Below the pieces are notes generated by a model. It saw only the letters and a program-made list of their open reading frames with translations. It did not search any database and was not told where the DNA came from. 64,000 bases of DNA from an uncultured Serinicoccus sp. (GTDB lineage Bacteria > Actinomycetota > Actinomycetes > Actinomycetales > Dermatophilaceae). The stretch is taken from contig NZ_CANKYH010000003.1 of assembly GCF_947487915.1 (NCBI RefSeq), forward strand, positions 310,001 to 374,000. The letters are read 5' to 3'. A program made the translations under genes and the position numbers. How positions within the stretch are numbered: the stretch's first letter is position 1; each line of letters starts with the position of its first letter. Shown here piece by piece: positions 50,612 through 59,659 of this stretch.

Positions 50612-51745
50612 ATGGCCGACACCGACCAGAGCGCCGACCGCGCCCTGATCGAGCGCACGATCGCCGCGATCGAGGGCCCGGACCACGAGAGCTCGGCGGC
50701 CGTCGCCCGCGCCTTCGACGGCAAGGTCAAGCCGCTGCACAGCCTGGGCCAGCTCGAGGCCCTGGCCGCGCGGGTCGCCGGCATCCAGCGGACCACCACC
50801 CCGCGGGTCGACTCCCCCGTCGTCCTCGTGTGCGCCGCCGACCACGGGATCGCGCGGGCCGGGGTCAGCGCCTACCCCCAGGAGGTCACGGCGCAGATGC
50901 TCGCCGCCTTCACCGGTGGGCGCGCCGCCGTGTCGATCCTCGCGCACCAGGCGGACGCGCAGCTCGTCGTCGCCGACCTCGGGGTGATCGAGCCGCCGCG
51001 GATGCATCCCCCGCAGACGTATGCCGCGGTGCTGGACCGGCGGGTCCGCGCCGGGACCGACAACAGCGCTGAGGGGCCGGCGATGACCCGCGCCGAGGCC
51101 GAGCAGGCGGTCGCGGTGGGGATCCGGCTGGCCGAGGAGCTCATCGAGGGGGGCGCCGACCTCCTCGCCCTCGGGGAGATGGGCATCGGCAGCACGACCA
51201 CCGCCAGCGTCCTCACCTCCGCCATCCTCGACCGCGACCCGGCGCGCGTCGTCGGCGCGGGGACGGGCGTCGAGGGGGAGGCGCTCGCGCACAAGGTCGA
51301 GATGGTCGACGCCGTGCTCGCGCGGCACGAGGACGTCGAGGAGCCGTGGGACGTGCTGGCCGCGATGGGCGGGCTGGAGATCGCCGCCCTGGCCGGGGTG
51401 GCGCTGGGGTGCGCGGCGCACCGGGTCCCGGCGCTGCTCGACGGGTTCATCAGCACCGCGGGCGCCCTGGTGGCCTGGCGGCTGGCCCCGGCCGCCGCGG
51501 ACGCGATGATCGCCGCGCACCGCTCGACCGAGCCCGGGCACACCATGCAGCTGCAGGAGATGGGGCTGACCCCGCTGCTCGACCTGCAGATGCGGCTCGG
51601 CGAGGCGAGCGGCGCGGCCCTGGCGATCCCGCTCGTCCGCTCCAGCCTGGCGCTGCTGCAGGACATGGGCGAGCTCGCCGACCTCGGGCGGGAGGACGCC
51701 GCCCCCGGCGCCGCACCCGGCGCTGCGCCGCCGCACGGCGGCTGA
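50612..51745 (+). CDS. cobT: Nicotinate-nucleotide:dimethylbenzimidazole phosphoribosyltransferase
   Basis: 377 residues, usual size. Motifs: VVLVCAADHGIARAGVSAYP near residue 70, LLALGEMGIGSTTTASVL, and the catalytic Glu region GHTMQLQEMGLTPLLDLQMRLGE. It makes alpha-ribazole phosphate for the lower ligand. The C-terminal Ala/Pro/Gly tail is disordered. AGGAGG lies a few bases before ATG 50612. The gene for making dimethylbenzimidazole (bluB) is not in the window. Confidence 0.93.
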   Translation: MADTDQSADRALIERTIAAIEGPDHESSAAVARAFDGKVKPLHSLGQLEALAARVAGIQRTTTPRVDSPVVLVCAADHGIARAGVSAYPQEVTAQMLAAFTGGRAAVSILAHQADAQLVVADLGVIEPPRMHPPQTYAAVLDRRVRAGTDNSAEGPAMTRAEAEQAVAVGIRLAEELIEGGADLLALGEMGIGSTTTASVLTSAILDRDPARVVGAGTGVEGEALAHKVEMVDAVLARHEDVEEPWDVLAAMGGLEIAALAGVALGCAAHRVPALLDGFISTAGALVAWRLAPAAADAMIAAHRSTEPGHTMQLQEMGLTPLLDLQMRLGEASGAALAIPLVRSSLALLQDMGELADLGREDAAPGAAPGAAPPHGG

Positions 51746-51751
51746 CCACCG

Positions 51752-52501
51752 ATGATCGGCGGGCTGCAGGACGCGACGAGCTTCCTCACCCGGGTGCCGG
51801 TGCCGGCGCGCCAGGGCTTCGACCTGGCAGGCGCGGCGTGGGCCTTCCCTGTCGTGGGAGCCGGGGTCGGGGCGCTGGTCGGGGCCGTCGCCTGGGCCGG
51901 CCACCTGCTGCTGCCGACGCTCGTGGCGGCCACGCTGGCCGTGCTCGCCGAGGTCGTCCTCACCGGGGCGCTGCACCTGGACGGCCTCGCGGACTGCGCC
52001 GACGGCTGCGGCGGGCACGACCAGGCCGCCCGGCTGAGGATCATGAAGGACCACGCCGTCGGGGTCTACGGCGCGGCGTCGGTGGTGCTGGCGCTGCTGC
52101 TGCAGGTCGCGACGGTGGACGCTCTGCTCGGCGCGCTCGACGGGTGGGGCCTCGTCGCCGTCCTCGCCTCGGTCGGCGCGCTCTCGCGCTCGGCCATGCT
52201 CCCCGTGGCGCTGCGGCTGCCCTCGGCCCGCCCCGAGGGGACGGCGGGGGCGCTCGTGCGTGGTCTTCTCCCCCGGCAGGTGACGGTGGCCGGGGTCCTG
52301 GGCGCGGTGTCGACGCTGCTCATCTGGCCGGTGGGGGTCTGGGTCGCCCTCGGAGTCCTGCTCGCCGCGGTCGTCACCCCGCTGCTCGTCGAGGTCTGGG
52401 CGGACCGCATGCTCGGCGGGGCCACCGGTGACGTGCTCGGCGCCACGGCGGTGCTCACCCAGGTGGCCGGGTTGCTCGCCGCGCTCGCGGTGCTGGGCTG
52501 A
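51752..52501 (+). CDS. cobS: Adenosylcobinamide-GDP ribazoletransferase (cobalamin synthase)
   Basis: 249 residues, about six to seven helices. TGALHLDGLADCADGCGG holds the metal-binding Asp pair and MKDHAVGVYGAAS is the second signature. Joins alpha-ribazole (phosphate) to adenosylcobinamide-GDP. It is the last gene of the riboswitch-controlled operon; six bases separate it from cobT. Confidence 0.92.
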   Translation: MIGGLQDATSFLTRVPVPARQGFDLAGAAWAFPVVGAGVGALVGAVAWAGHLLLPTLVAATLAVLAEVVLTGALHLDGLADCADGCGGHDQAARLRIMKDHAVGVYGAASVVLALLLQVATVDALLGALDGWGLVAVLASVGALSRSAMLPVALRLPSARPEGTAGALVRGLLPRQVTVAGVLGAVSTLLIWPVGVWVALGVLLAAVVTPLLVEVWADRMLGGATGDVLGATAVLTQVAGLLAALAVLG

Positions 52502-52577
52502 CCGGGCTGACCCGGGCTGACGACCTGGTGTCGTGGCGCCGGGTCGACGTGGACCGCGCACGGCATACATTGGCGGC

Positions 52578-53501
52578 GTGAGCACACCCCAGTTCGGCCA
52601 GCACCCGGCCCCGCTGCGCACGATCGCGCACGTCAGCGACACCCACCTGCTCGCCGACGGTGCCCGCCAGTTCGGCGTCATCGACACCACCGCCCACGCC
52701 CGGGAGGCCCTGGAGCGGCTCACCCGGCTCGACCCCGCGCCGGACGCGATCATCGTCACCGGCGACCTCGCCGACCGGGGCGAGGCGGGGGCATACCGCG
52801 AGCTGCGGGCGATGACGGAGCCGCTCGCGACCGACCTGGGCGCGCAGGTCGTCTGGGTCATGGGCAACCACGACGAGCGCCCGGTCTACGCCGCCGAGCT
52901 CTTCGGTCGCGAGGCGGGGGTCGACGAGCCGCAGGACGCGGTCTACGACGTCGGCGGCCTGCGGGTGGTCTCCCTCGACACGACGGTGCCCGGCTACCAC
53001 CACGGCGAGCTGCGCGAGGAGCAGCTGCGCTGGCTGGCCGAGGTGCTCACCACGCCGGCCGAGCACGGCACGGTCCTGGCGCTGCACCACCCGCCGATCC
53101 CGGTGCCGATGGTGCCGGCCGCCGCCATCATCGAGCTCCTCGACCAGGACCGGCTGGCCGCCGTGCTGGAGGGCACCGACGTCGTCAGCATCCTCGGCGG
53201 GCACTTCCACTTCTCCTCGCACTCGACCTTCGCCGGGATCCCGGTGAGCGTGGCCGCGGCCACCTGTTACCTCGAGGACCCGGCGCCGCTCGGTCGCTTC
53301 ACCTCGGCGCTCGACGCGCACCAGTCCGTCAACGTCGTCCACGTGTATGCCGACCGCGTCGTCCACACGGTCGTCCCCGTCGCGGCGGCGCCGGAGGTCA
53401 GGGGTCACCCGGTCGAGGTGGTCGAGCAGCTCGCCGCGCTGACCCCCGAGCAGCGACGCGAGATGATCTCACGCAAGGGCGCGCGCAGCGCTGAGGACTG
53501 A
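52578..53501 (+). CDS. Metallophosphoesterase, CpdA/cyclic-nucleotide phosphodiesterase-like
   Basis: 307 residues. Binuclear metal site motifs: HVSDTHL, VTGDLADRG, VMGNHDER, LALHHPPIP and GGHFHFSSHS. Resembles CpdA/Icc and Rv0805-type enzymes that hydrolyse 3',5'-cyclic AMP or 2',3'-cNMPs. GTG 52578 is six bases after TACATT, which is part of a GGCATAC word (leaderless). Confidence 0.85.
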   Translation: MSTPQFGQHPAPLRTIAHVSDTHLLADGARQFGVIDTTAHAREALERLTRLDPAPDAIIVTGDLADRGEAGAYRELRAMTEPLATDLGAQVVWVMGNHDERPVYAAELFGREAGVDEPQDAVYDVGGLRVVSLDTTVPGYHHGELREEQLRWLAEVLTTPAEHGTVLALHHPPIPVPMVPAAAIIELLDQDRLAAVLEGTDVVSILGGHFHFSSHSTFAGIPVSVAAATCYLEDPAPLGRFTSALDAHQSVNVVHVYADRVVHTVVPVAAAPEVRGHPVEVVEQLAALTPEQRREMISRKGARSAED

Positions 53502-53552
53502 GCCGGGCGCGCGGAGCGCGGAGGACTGAGCCGGGCGACCTAGGGTGGGCCG

Positions 53553-54515
53553 GTGCCCGACCTCATCCCCGCCGCCTTCGCCGACCTGGTCCGTGGCCGG
53601 CCCGCCGACGAGGTGCTCGGTGCACTCCCCGACCGGGCCGGGCTGCCCCGCGCCGTCGACGGCGCCACCTGGCTCGACGGTCTGCCCGGGCTGGTCGACC
53701 GGCTGCTCGCCGACTGGCGGCTGAGCATCACCGGGGCCAGCCGGCACGGCGAGTGCGCGCTGGTGGTGCCGGTGCGACGGCGGACCGGGGAGGCGGCGGC
53801 GCTCAAGGTGACCTGGCCGCACGCCGAGTCCCGCCACGAGCACCTGGCGCTGCGGGCCTGGGACGGCCGCGGCGCCGTGCGGCTGCTCGCCGCCGATCCG
53901 GTCTCCTCCGCGCTGCTGCTGGAGGGGCTGGACGCCGACCGGTGCCTGCGCGAGCGGCCGCTGCTGGAGGCGTGCGAGGTCGTCGGGCTGCTGATGCGCG
54001 AGCTGGACCGGCCGGCCCTGCCGCGGATCGACACGGTCGCGACGAAGGCGCAGCGGTGGGCCGAGCAGCTCGCCCACCCCACCCCGAGCGTGCCGCGACG
54101 GCTCACCGAGCAGGCGGCCGCGACCCTGCCCGACCTGCTGGCCGACCCCGGCCCGCCGTCCCTCGTGCACGAGGACCTGCACGACCTCAACGTCCTCGCG
54201 CCGCTGCCGGGCAGCCCCGACCGGCGAGACTGGCTGGCGATCGACCCCAAGCCGGTCGCCGGGGAGTGGGCGTATGCCGTGGCTCCCGTCGTCTGGAACC
54301 GCGCCGAGGAGGCGGCGCGGGCGAGCAACCTGCGCACCCACGCCCGGCTGCGCGCCGACGTCGTGGCCGACGCGGCCGGGCTGGACGAGGTCCGGGTGCG
54401 CGCCTGGACCTTCGTCCGGCTGGTGCTCAACGCGGTGTGGGCCGCGCCCCACGCGCCCGCCTCCGACGACTTCCGGGCGCGGATGATCGCCCTGGCCAAG
54501 GCCTTCACCGACTGA
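53553..54515 (+). CDS. Streptomycin-6-kinase-like (APH(6)) phosphotransferase
   Basis: 320 residues of the APH_6_hur family. The catalytic loop is VHEDLHDLNVLA rather than the usual HGDLHxGN, retaining D and N; the metal-binding segment is WLAIDPKPVAGEWAY, typical of the family. The family includes streptomycin and hydroxyurea kinases, but most chromosomal members are uncharacterised. TAGGGT lies six bases before GTG 53553. A duplication of GGAGGACTGAGCCGGGCG (53495-53532 region) precedes it. Confidence 0.8.
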   Translation: MPDLIPAAFADLVRGRPADEVLGALPDRAGLPRAVDGATWLDGLPGLVDRLLADWRLSITGASRHGECALVVPVRRRTGEAAALKVTWPHAESRHEHLALRAWDGRGAVRLLAADPVSSALLLEGLDADRCLRERPLLEACEVVGLLMRELDRPALPRIDTVATKAQRWAEQLAHPTPSVPRRLTEQAAATLPDLLADPGPPSLVHEDLHDLNVLAPLPGSPDRRDWLAIDPKPVAGEWAYAVAPVVWNRAEEAARASNLRTHARLRADVVADAAGLDEVRVRAWTFVRLVLNAVWAAPHAPASDDFRARMIALAKAFTD

Positions 54516-54572
54516 GGCCGGGCCGCGGTGACTGGCTGAGCGCCCGGGCGACCACCGGCATACGCTCGAGGG

Positions 54573-55451
54573 ATGCACACACGGACTATCGGCAACCCCA
54601 CCGTCGGCGAGCACCAGGTCGGCGCGATCGGCCTCGGGCTGATGACCTTCGACCAGAGCGGGGAGCAGCCCCGCGAGCAGCTGCTCGACACGGTGCGCGC
54701 GGCGCTGGACGCAGGGGTGACCCTGTTCGACACCGCGGACGCCTACGGGCCGGGCGAGAAGGGCGCCGGCGCGCAGGGCGAGAACGAGCGCCTCATCGCC
54801 TCGCTGCTCGACGAGCTCGGCGTGCGGGACCAGGTCCTGCTGGCCACCAAGGGCGGGCACGTGCGCACCGACGGCGGCGCCTGGGAGACCGACAGCAGCC
54901 ACGACTACCTCGTCTCCACCGTCGACGCCAGCCTGGACCGGCTCGGGGTCGAGCAGATCGCCCTGTGGCAGCACCACCGGCCCGACCCGGACACCCCGGA
55001 CGAGGAGGTCTTCGCGACCCTCAAGGAGATCGCCGACTCCGGCAAGGTCGCCATGATCGGCCTGTCCAACGCCGACCCCGCCCAGATCCGGGCCGCCCAC
55101 GAGGTGCTCGGGGACGCGCTGGTGAGCGTGCAGAACCAGTTCAGCCCCAAGTTCCGCAGCAGCTTCCCCGAGATCGAGGTCTGCGCCGAGCTGGGCCTGG
55201 CCTTCCTGCCCTGGTCGCCGCTGGGTGGGCTGAACGACGCCAAGCAGCTGGCCGAGCACCACCCGGCCTTCGCCGAGGTCGCGCAGGAGCGCGGCGTCAG
55301 CCCGCAGCAGGTGGCCCTCGCCTGGGAGCTGGCCCAGTCGCCGGTCGTCATCCCCATCCCCGGGGCCAAGCGTCCCCAGTCGGTCACGGACTCGGCGGCG
55401 GCCGCCGACCTGCAGCTGAGCGAGGAGGAGCTGGCCCGCCTGGAGGGCTGA
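54573..55451 (+). CDS. Aldo/keto reductase
   Basis: 292 residues. Catalytic Asp and Tyr in LFDTADAYGPGE, Lys in LLATKGGHV, and His in ALWQHHRPDP. The C-terminal cofactor loop is IPGAKRPQSVTDS. Resembles YajO/PLR-like and AKR13-like enzymes acting on aldehydes or pyridoxal. TACGCT six bases before ATG 54573 (leaderless, inside a GGCATAC word). Confidence 0.87.
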   Translation: MHTRTIGNPTVGEHQVGAIGLGLMTFDQSGEQPREQLLDTVRAALDAGVTLFDTADAYGPGEKGAGAQGENERLIASLLDELGVRDQVLLATKGGHVRTDGGAWETDSSHDYLVSTVDASLDRLGVEQIALWQHHRPDPDTPDEEVFATLKEIADSGKVAMIGLSNADPAQIRAAHEVLGDALVSVQNQFSPKFRSSFPEIEVCAELGLAFLPWSPLGGLNDAKQLAEHHPAFAEVAQERGVSPQQVALAWELAQSPVVIPIPGAKRPQSVTDSAAAADLQLSEEELARLEG

Positions 55452-55490
55452 GCCTCCCGCGCGAGCACCGTTGTCGCTAGGCTTCGGCGG

Positions 55491-57848
55491 ATGAGCGCAC
55501 CGGCGGGCGTGACCGTGGACGTCGACTGGGCGCGCGTGGCGACCGAGTTCCACCGCGACCGTGACGTCATCGCGACGCGGACCGCCATCCAGGCCTCCCG
55601 GGTCGACCTCGGCGACTTCACCCGGGCCGTCGAGGGCCTGGTGAGCGGGCCGGACCGCGACCGCGGGCAGGTCACCAGCGCCGTCCGGGGTCTCTGGTCC
55701 CAGGCGGCTCGTCAGCCGGGCGCGTCCTTCCTGCTCGGGTTCGCGCTCTACGCCGAGGTGCAGCACGGCTGGGAGCTGAGTGCCGACACCGACAACATGG
55801 GCGTGCTCATCGAGGTGGCCCAGGAGACCTGGCTGAGCGCCCGGACGGCCGTCGCCGACGAGCGGGAGCGCGCGCTGGTGGACCTGCTCGTGCGCCATCT
55901 CGGCGACCTGCTGGCCGCCTTCGAGATGGAGAACGGTCTCAACTGCTCGTGCGCGATGGAGACCATCCAGGCCGCCGGGCAGGTCGCCGACGGCACGGCG
56001 GCCGTGCTCGCCGAGCTGGATGCGCTCACCGCCGGCGCGGCCCCGCTCACCGACGGGGTGTCGGGCTCCGGGTCCGGCCGCGGGGTCGGCGCCGCACCCG
56101 TGACCCCGGCCGGGCTGCTCCGTCGCGTGCTCGAGGCCCACCACCTCTACTTCGACGGCGTCCGGCTCTCGGCCCAGACCATCCTCGAGCACGTGCTCGG
56201 GGAGGTCGAGGTCGAGGAGGTCGAGGCACGGGCGGCCGCGCTGCAGCAGGCCCTGGTGGACGAGCGGCTGGCGGTCGACGTCTACCAGAGCGAGCTGCGC
56301 GCGCACGTCATGGCGCTCACCGCCCTGGCCGCGCGGCTGCGGTCGACGGCGCTGTCCGGGCTGACCTTCCCGGGCCTCAAGGTGACCTATGTCGTGCCCT
56401 TCACCGCCCGCGGTGCCACCGACAACCTGGCGCGGGACAACGAGAGGCTGGTCGCCGCCGTGCGCCGCAACGGCCACCGGCTCATCGGCACCGGCCCGCT
56501 GGCCCCGCTCCAGGTGCGCGACCTCGAGCTCAGCGACATCTGGAGCCACGGCCGCGACGAGGTCTTCAGCGAGTCCACGGACTCCGAGCTCGAGCCGACG
56601 GCATACCAGGTCGTCACCGCGGTCCTGCCGGACCTGTGGATCCAGCCGCGCGCACCCGGTCTGCCCCGGCTCGGGCCGTACCGCGTCGAGATCCGCTTCT
56701 CCTCCTTCGGCAACCACCACGTGCGCGTCAGCGGCCCGGTGCAGCCGGCCGACGACGACCGCCCGCCCGGCTACCACGACCTCAACCAGGCGCTGCGCCG
56801 CGGGTCCGGCTTCATGGGCGCCGAGGACGTGGTGCTCGACTCCGGCGGTCGGGTCCACGGGTCGGTGGGGCAGCTCGCCGCGGCCGTGGTCGAGATGGTG
56901 TCCGGGTGGGACGACCTGCTCGAGGTCCGCAAGCTGCGCTGCCACGTCGACCCGGCCATCGACACGCACGCCCTCATCACCATGCCCGAGGCGCTCGTGC
57001 GGACCCCGGGGGAGGCCGGCGTCCCGCCCCGCTCCGTCGAGGCCACCGGGGAGCAGATCCTGGACGCGGTCGGCCCGCTGCTGCTCATCCCTGCCGAGCG
57101 CACCGCCGCCGGGCTGGAGGAGTGGCTGCGGTATGCCGACCCCGGGCTCGACGCCGACATCCCCAACTTCCTCGGTCAGCTCGCGCCGCTGGACTCCCTC
57201 GCCGTGCAGACCGCCCGCAGCACGTGCCTCTACACCCCGGGGCTGCCGGACTGGTCCCTGCTCGGCACCAGCGAGCTCATCGAGTTCGTGGTGTCGTCGC
57301 GGGCGCTCATCCGGCAGTGGAACAACCACCTGCAGGAGGCGGTGGACGTGGCGACGACGATGCTGCGGAGGCGGCTCGCCGGGGAGTCGCTCAAGACCGA
57401 CGAGGTGCGCCTGCTGCGGCTGCGCCTGGCCGACCACGGGGCCCTCATCCGGCAGCAGCGGGCCCTCCTGCACTCCGAGGAGCTGGCCCGCTCCCCCGGG
57501 CACCGGCACATCCTGGACAACCTGCTGCACACGAGCGGGGCCTCGCGGCTGGAGGCCGAGCTCGCGACGAGCATCAGCGAGCTGGACGAGCTCTACACCC
57601 AGCTGGGTGACGACGCCGCCGCGGTGGAGGAGGCCCGCACCGCGTCCTACCAGAACCTCGTCGGGCTCATCCTTTTCGTCCTCGCGCTCTTCTCCCTCGC
57701 CGACCTCTTCGGCTTCGTCAACGACTCGGTCTTTCCCGCCCGCACGCCGCCGGCGGTCGTGGCCGCGGAGCTGGTCACCTATGCTCTGGCCATCGTCGGC
57801 CTGGCGGTGTGGGGAGTCATCGGATACCGCAGGAGCACGCGTGGTTGA
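55491..57848 (+). CDS. Large uncharacterised protein with two C-terminal membrane helices
   Basis: 785 residues, not recognised. Residues 1-690 are soluble and mainly helical, with a Gly/Ser-rich break near 190 (GVSGSGSGRGVG). A charged helix (SISELDELYTQLGDDAAAVEEART, described in parts, about 695-717) leads into two closely spaced membrane helices (about 721-742 and 758-779) and a short basic tail. This is the topology of CorA-type channels, but no GMN motif is seen at the end of the first helix. TAGGCT seven bases before ATG 55491 (leaderless). It overlaps the GNAT gene by eight bases, suggesting linked expression. Confidence 0.65.
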   Translation: MSAPAGVTVDVDWARVATEFHRDRDVIATRTAIQASRVDLGDFTRAVEGLVSGPDRDRGQVTSAVRGLWSQAARQPGASFLLGFALYAEVQHGWELSADTDNMGVLIEVAQETWLSARTAVADERERALVDLLVRHLGDLLAAFEMENGLNCSCAMETIQAAGQVADGTAAVLAELDALTAGAAPLTDGVSGSGSGRGVGAAPVTPAGLLRRVLEAHHLYFDGVRLSAQTILEHVLGEVEVEEVEARAAALQQALVDERLAVDVYQSELRAHVMALTALAARLRSTALSGLTFPGLKVTYVVPFTARGATDNLARDNERLVAAVRRNGHRLIGTGPLAPLQVRDLELSDIWSHGRDEVFSESTDSELEPTAYQVVTAVLPDLWIQPRAPGLPRLGPYRVEIRFSSFGNHHVRVSGPVQPADDDRPPGYHDLNQALRRGSGFMGAEDVVLDSGGRVHGSVGQLAAAVVEMVSGWDDLLEVRKLRCHVDPAIDTHALITMPEALVRTPGEAGVPPRSVEATGEQILDAVGPLLLIPAERTAAGLEEWLRYADPGLDADIPNFLGQLAPLDSLAVQTARSTCLYTPGLPDWSLLGTSELIEFVVSSRALIRQWNNHLQEAVDVATTMLRRRLAGESLKTDEVRLLRLRLADHGALIRQQRALLHSEELARSPGHRHILDNLLHTSGASRLEAELATSISELDELYTQLGDDAAAVEEARTASYQNLVGLILFVLALFSLADLFGFVNDSVFPARTPPAVVAAELVTYALAIVGLAVWGVIGYRRSTRG

Positions 57849-58503
57849 GCTGGTCGAGAGCGGTATGACGTCCGAGCAGGTGTGGCGTGACTGCTACGCC
57901 CAGGTGCTCGCCCCGTCGTTCCCCGCCGACGAGCTGGTCGGCGAGGACGACTTCGTCGCCGCGTGCCGGCGCCCCACCAGCCAGGTGGTCCTCGCCCTCG
58001 AGGACGGCGAGCCGGTGGGGGTGTCGGTGGTCGACGCCGCCGCCCCGGACGCGCCGGTGGCGCTGCTGTCCTACCTCGCCACGCACCCCACCCGCCGCGC
58101 CGGCGGGGTCGGGTCCCGGCTCATGGAGCGCCTGCGGGCCGCGGGGCCGATGCTGCTCGTCGAGATCGAGGACCCCCGGGCGCACGACGACCGCGGTTTC
58201 GGCGACCCCTGGCGGCGCATCGAGTTCTACCGCCGGCAGGGGGTGCGAGCCCTGGACGTGCCGTTTTTCCAGCCGCCCGTCGCGCCCGGTCGACCCCGGG
58301 TCGAGGGGATGCTGCTCGGCGTGCTCACCCCGGGACCCGTCCCCGAGCGCGTCGACGCCGGGCCGGTCCGGGCCTACCTCACCGACTACCTGAGCGGCTC
58401 CGGCGAGGACCTGCGCGCGGCCCCGGCGAGCACCTTGCTGGACGCCCTGGACGGGCAGACGGTGCCCGTCATCGACCTGCCCACCACCGAGGAGACGACA
58501 TGA
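57841..58503 (+). CDS. GNAT-family N-acetyltransferase
   Basis: 220 residues. The acetyl-CoA-binding motif A is ATHPTRRAGGVGSRLMERL (R/QxxGxG/A form: RAGGVGS), followed by LLVEIEDPRA and a YRRQGVRAL motif B. GTG 57841 lies inside the end of the large membrane protein gene; the stop overlaps the dehydrogenase start (ATGA). The C-terminal 60 residues go beyond a minimal GNAT domain. Substrate unknown. Confidence 0.8.
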   Translation: MVELVESGMTSEQVWRDCYAQVLAPSFPADELVGEDDFVAACRRPTSQVVLALEDGEPVGVSVVDAAAPDAPVALLSYLATHPTRRAGGVGSRLMERLRAAGPMLLVEIEDPRAHDDRGFGDPWRRIEFYRRQGVRALDVPFFQPPVAPGRPRVEGMLLGVLTPGPVPERVDAGPVRAYLTDYLSGSGEDLRAAPASTLLDALDGQTVPVIDLPTTEETT

Positions 58504-59576
58504 GCGACACCCCCACCCTGCCCGCCGAGATGACCGCCAGCGTGCTGACGGGCGTCGGCTCCATCGTGCTGGAGCAGCGGCCCGTGCCGCAGCCCGCGCC
58601 CGACGAGGTACTCGTCCGGGTCGCGAGCGTCGGCGTGTGCGGGTCGGACGTCCACTACTACGAGCACGGGCGCATCGGTGAGTACGTCGTCGAGGAGCCG
58701 CTGATCCTCGGCCACGAGCTGAGCGGCACGGTCGTGGCGGTGGGCAGGGACGTCGACCCTGGCCGGGTCGGCGAGCGGGTCGCCGTGGAGCCACAGCGGC
58801 CGTGCAGGGTCTGCGACTTCTGCAAGGCCGGGGACTACAACCTGTGTCCGTCGATGGAGTTCTACGCCACCCCGCCGGTCGACGGGGCGTTCTGCGAGTA
58901 CGTCGTCATCCAGGCCGACTTCGCCTTCGCCCTGCCCGACTCGATCAGCGACCACGCCGGCGCCCTGCTGGAGCCGCTCTCGGTCGGCATCGCGGCCGCG
59001 CAGAAGGGCGGCATCAAGGTCGGTGACCGCGTGCTCATCGCGGGAGGTGGCCCCATCGGCATCCTCACCGCCCAGGTGGCCCGGGCCTACGGCGCCGCGG
59101 AGGTCGTGCTCACCGACCTCGACCCCGCCCGCCGCGAGCTGGCCGCGCGCTACGGCGTGACCCGCGTCATCGACCCGAGGCAGGAGTCGCTCGAGGGCCT
59201 GGACGCCCATGTCTTCGTCGACGCCACCGGGGCCGTCCCCGCCATCAGCTCGGGCATCCGCGCGACCCGTCCCGGCGGCACGGTGGTGCTCGTCGGAAGC
59301 GCCGACGAGATCCCGCTCTCGGTGCCCGACGTGGCCATGCGCGAGCTCAACGTCACCGGGGTCTTCCGCTACACCGGCACCTGGCCCATCGCCCGCGAGC
59401 TGGTCCGCAGCGGCCAGGTCGAGGTGGACTCCCTCGTGACGCACGTCTTCGGTCTGGAGCAGGTGGAGGAGGCGCTCTCCGGCGACGGCGCCCAGGACAG
59501 CCTCAAGCGCATCGTCCTGCCGGGCGTGAGGCGCGTGGAGGACCCGGTCGCCGTCGCCCAGGGCGAGCATCGTTGA
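58500..59576 (+). CDS. Zinc-dependent sorbitol/xylitol dehydrogenase-like enzyme
   Basis: 358 residues, medium-chain dehydrogenase. Catalytic zinc ligands: VGVCGSDVHYYEHG and GHELSGTVV; structural zinc Cys cluster CRVCDFCKAGDYNLC. Rossmann motif LIAGGGPIGILTA. The SDVHYYEHGRIG wording points to sorbitol/xylitol/threonine-type polyol dehydrogenases. ATGA overlap with the GNAT gene indicates coupling with the two genes before it. Substrate is inferred. Confidence 0.87.
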   Translation: MSDTPTLPAEMTASVLTGVGSIVLEQRPVPQPAPDEVLVRVASVGVCGSDVHYYEHGRIGEYVVEEPLILGHELSGTVVAVGRDVDPGRVGERVAVEPQRPCRVCDFCKAGDYNLCPSMEFYATPPVDGAFCEYVVIQADFAFALPDSISDHAGALLEPLSVGIAAAQKGGIKVGDRVLIAGGGPIGILTAQVARAYGAAEVVLTDLDPARRELAARYGVTRVIDPRQESLEGLDAHVFVDATGAVPAISSGIRATRPGGTVVLVGSADEIPLSVPDVAMRELNVTGVFRYTGTWPIARELVRSGQVEVDSLVTHVFGLEQVEEALSGDGAQDSLKRIVLPGVRRVEDPVAVAQGEHR

Positions 59577-59623
59577 GCACCCGCGTCGCGGACCGGAGCC
59601 TGCCCACCCGCGCCCGACCCTCC

Positions 59624-59659
59624 TGAGCACCGCTCCGCCGACCGGCGCGGTGGCGCTCA
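59624..59659. terminator. Candidate hairpin between convergent genes
   Basis: TGAGC-ACCGC at 59624 and GCGGT-GGC-GCTCA ending 59659 can pair around a 13-base loop. It overlaps the photolyase stop codon by three bases. Weak. Confidence 0.3.

Noticed and set aside
53553..54515. Aminoglycoside resistance determinant
   Set aside because: The fold family is shared by many metabolic kinases; there is no mobile element or other resistance gene, so resistance is not supported by sequence alone.
53469..57530. A 1353-codon open frame on the minus strand, and similar long ones at 4457-7249 and 41518-44352
   Set aside because: They lie antisense to well-supported genes, have biased low-complexity composition (Gln/His/Asp/Arg-rich) and no recognisable motif; such frames arise automatically opposite high-GC3 genes.
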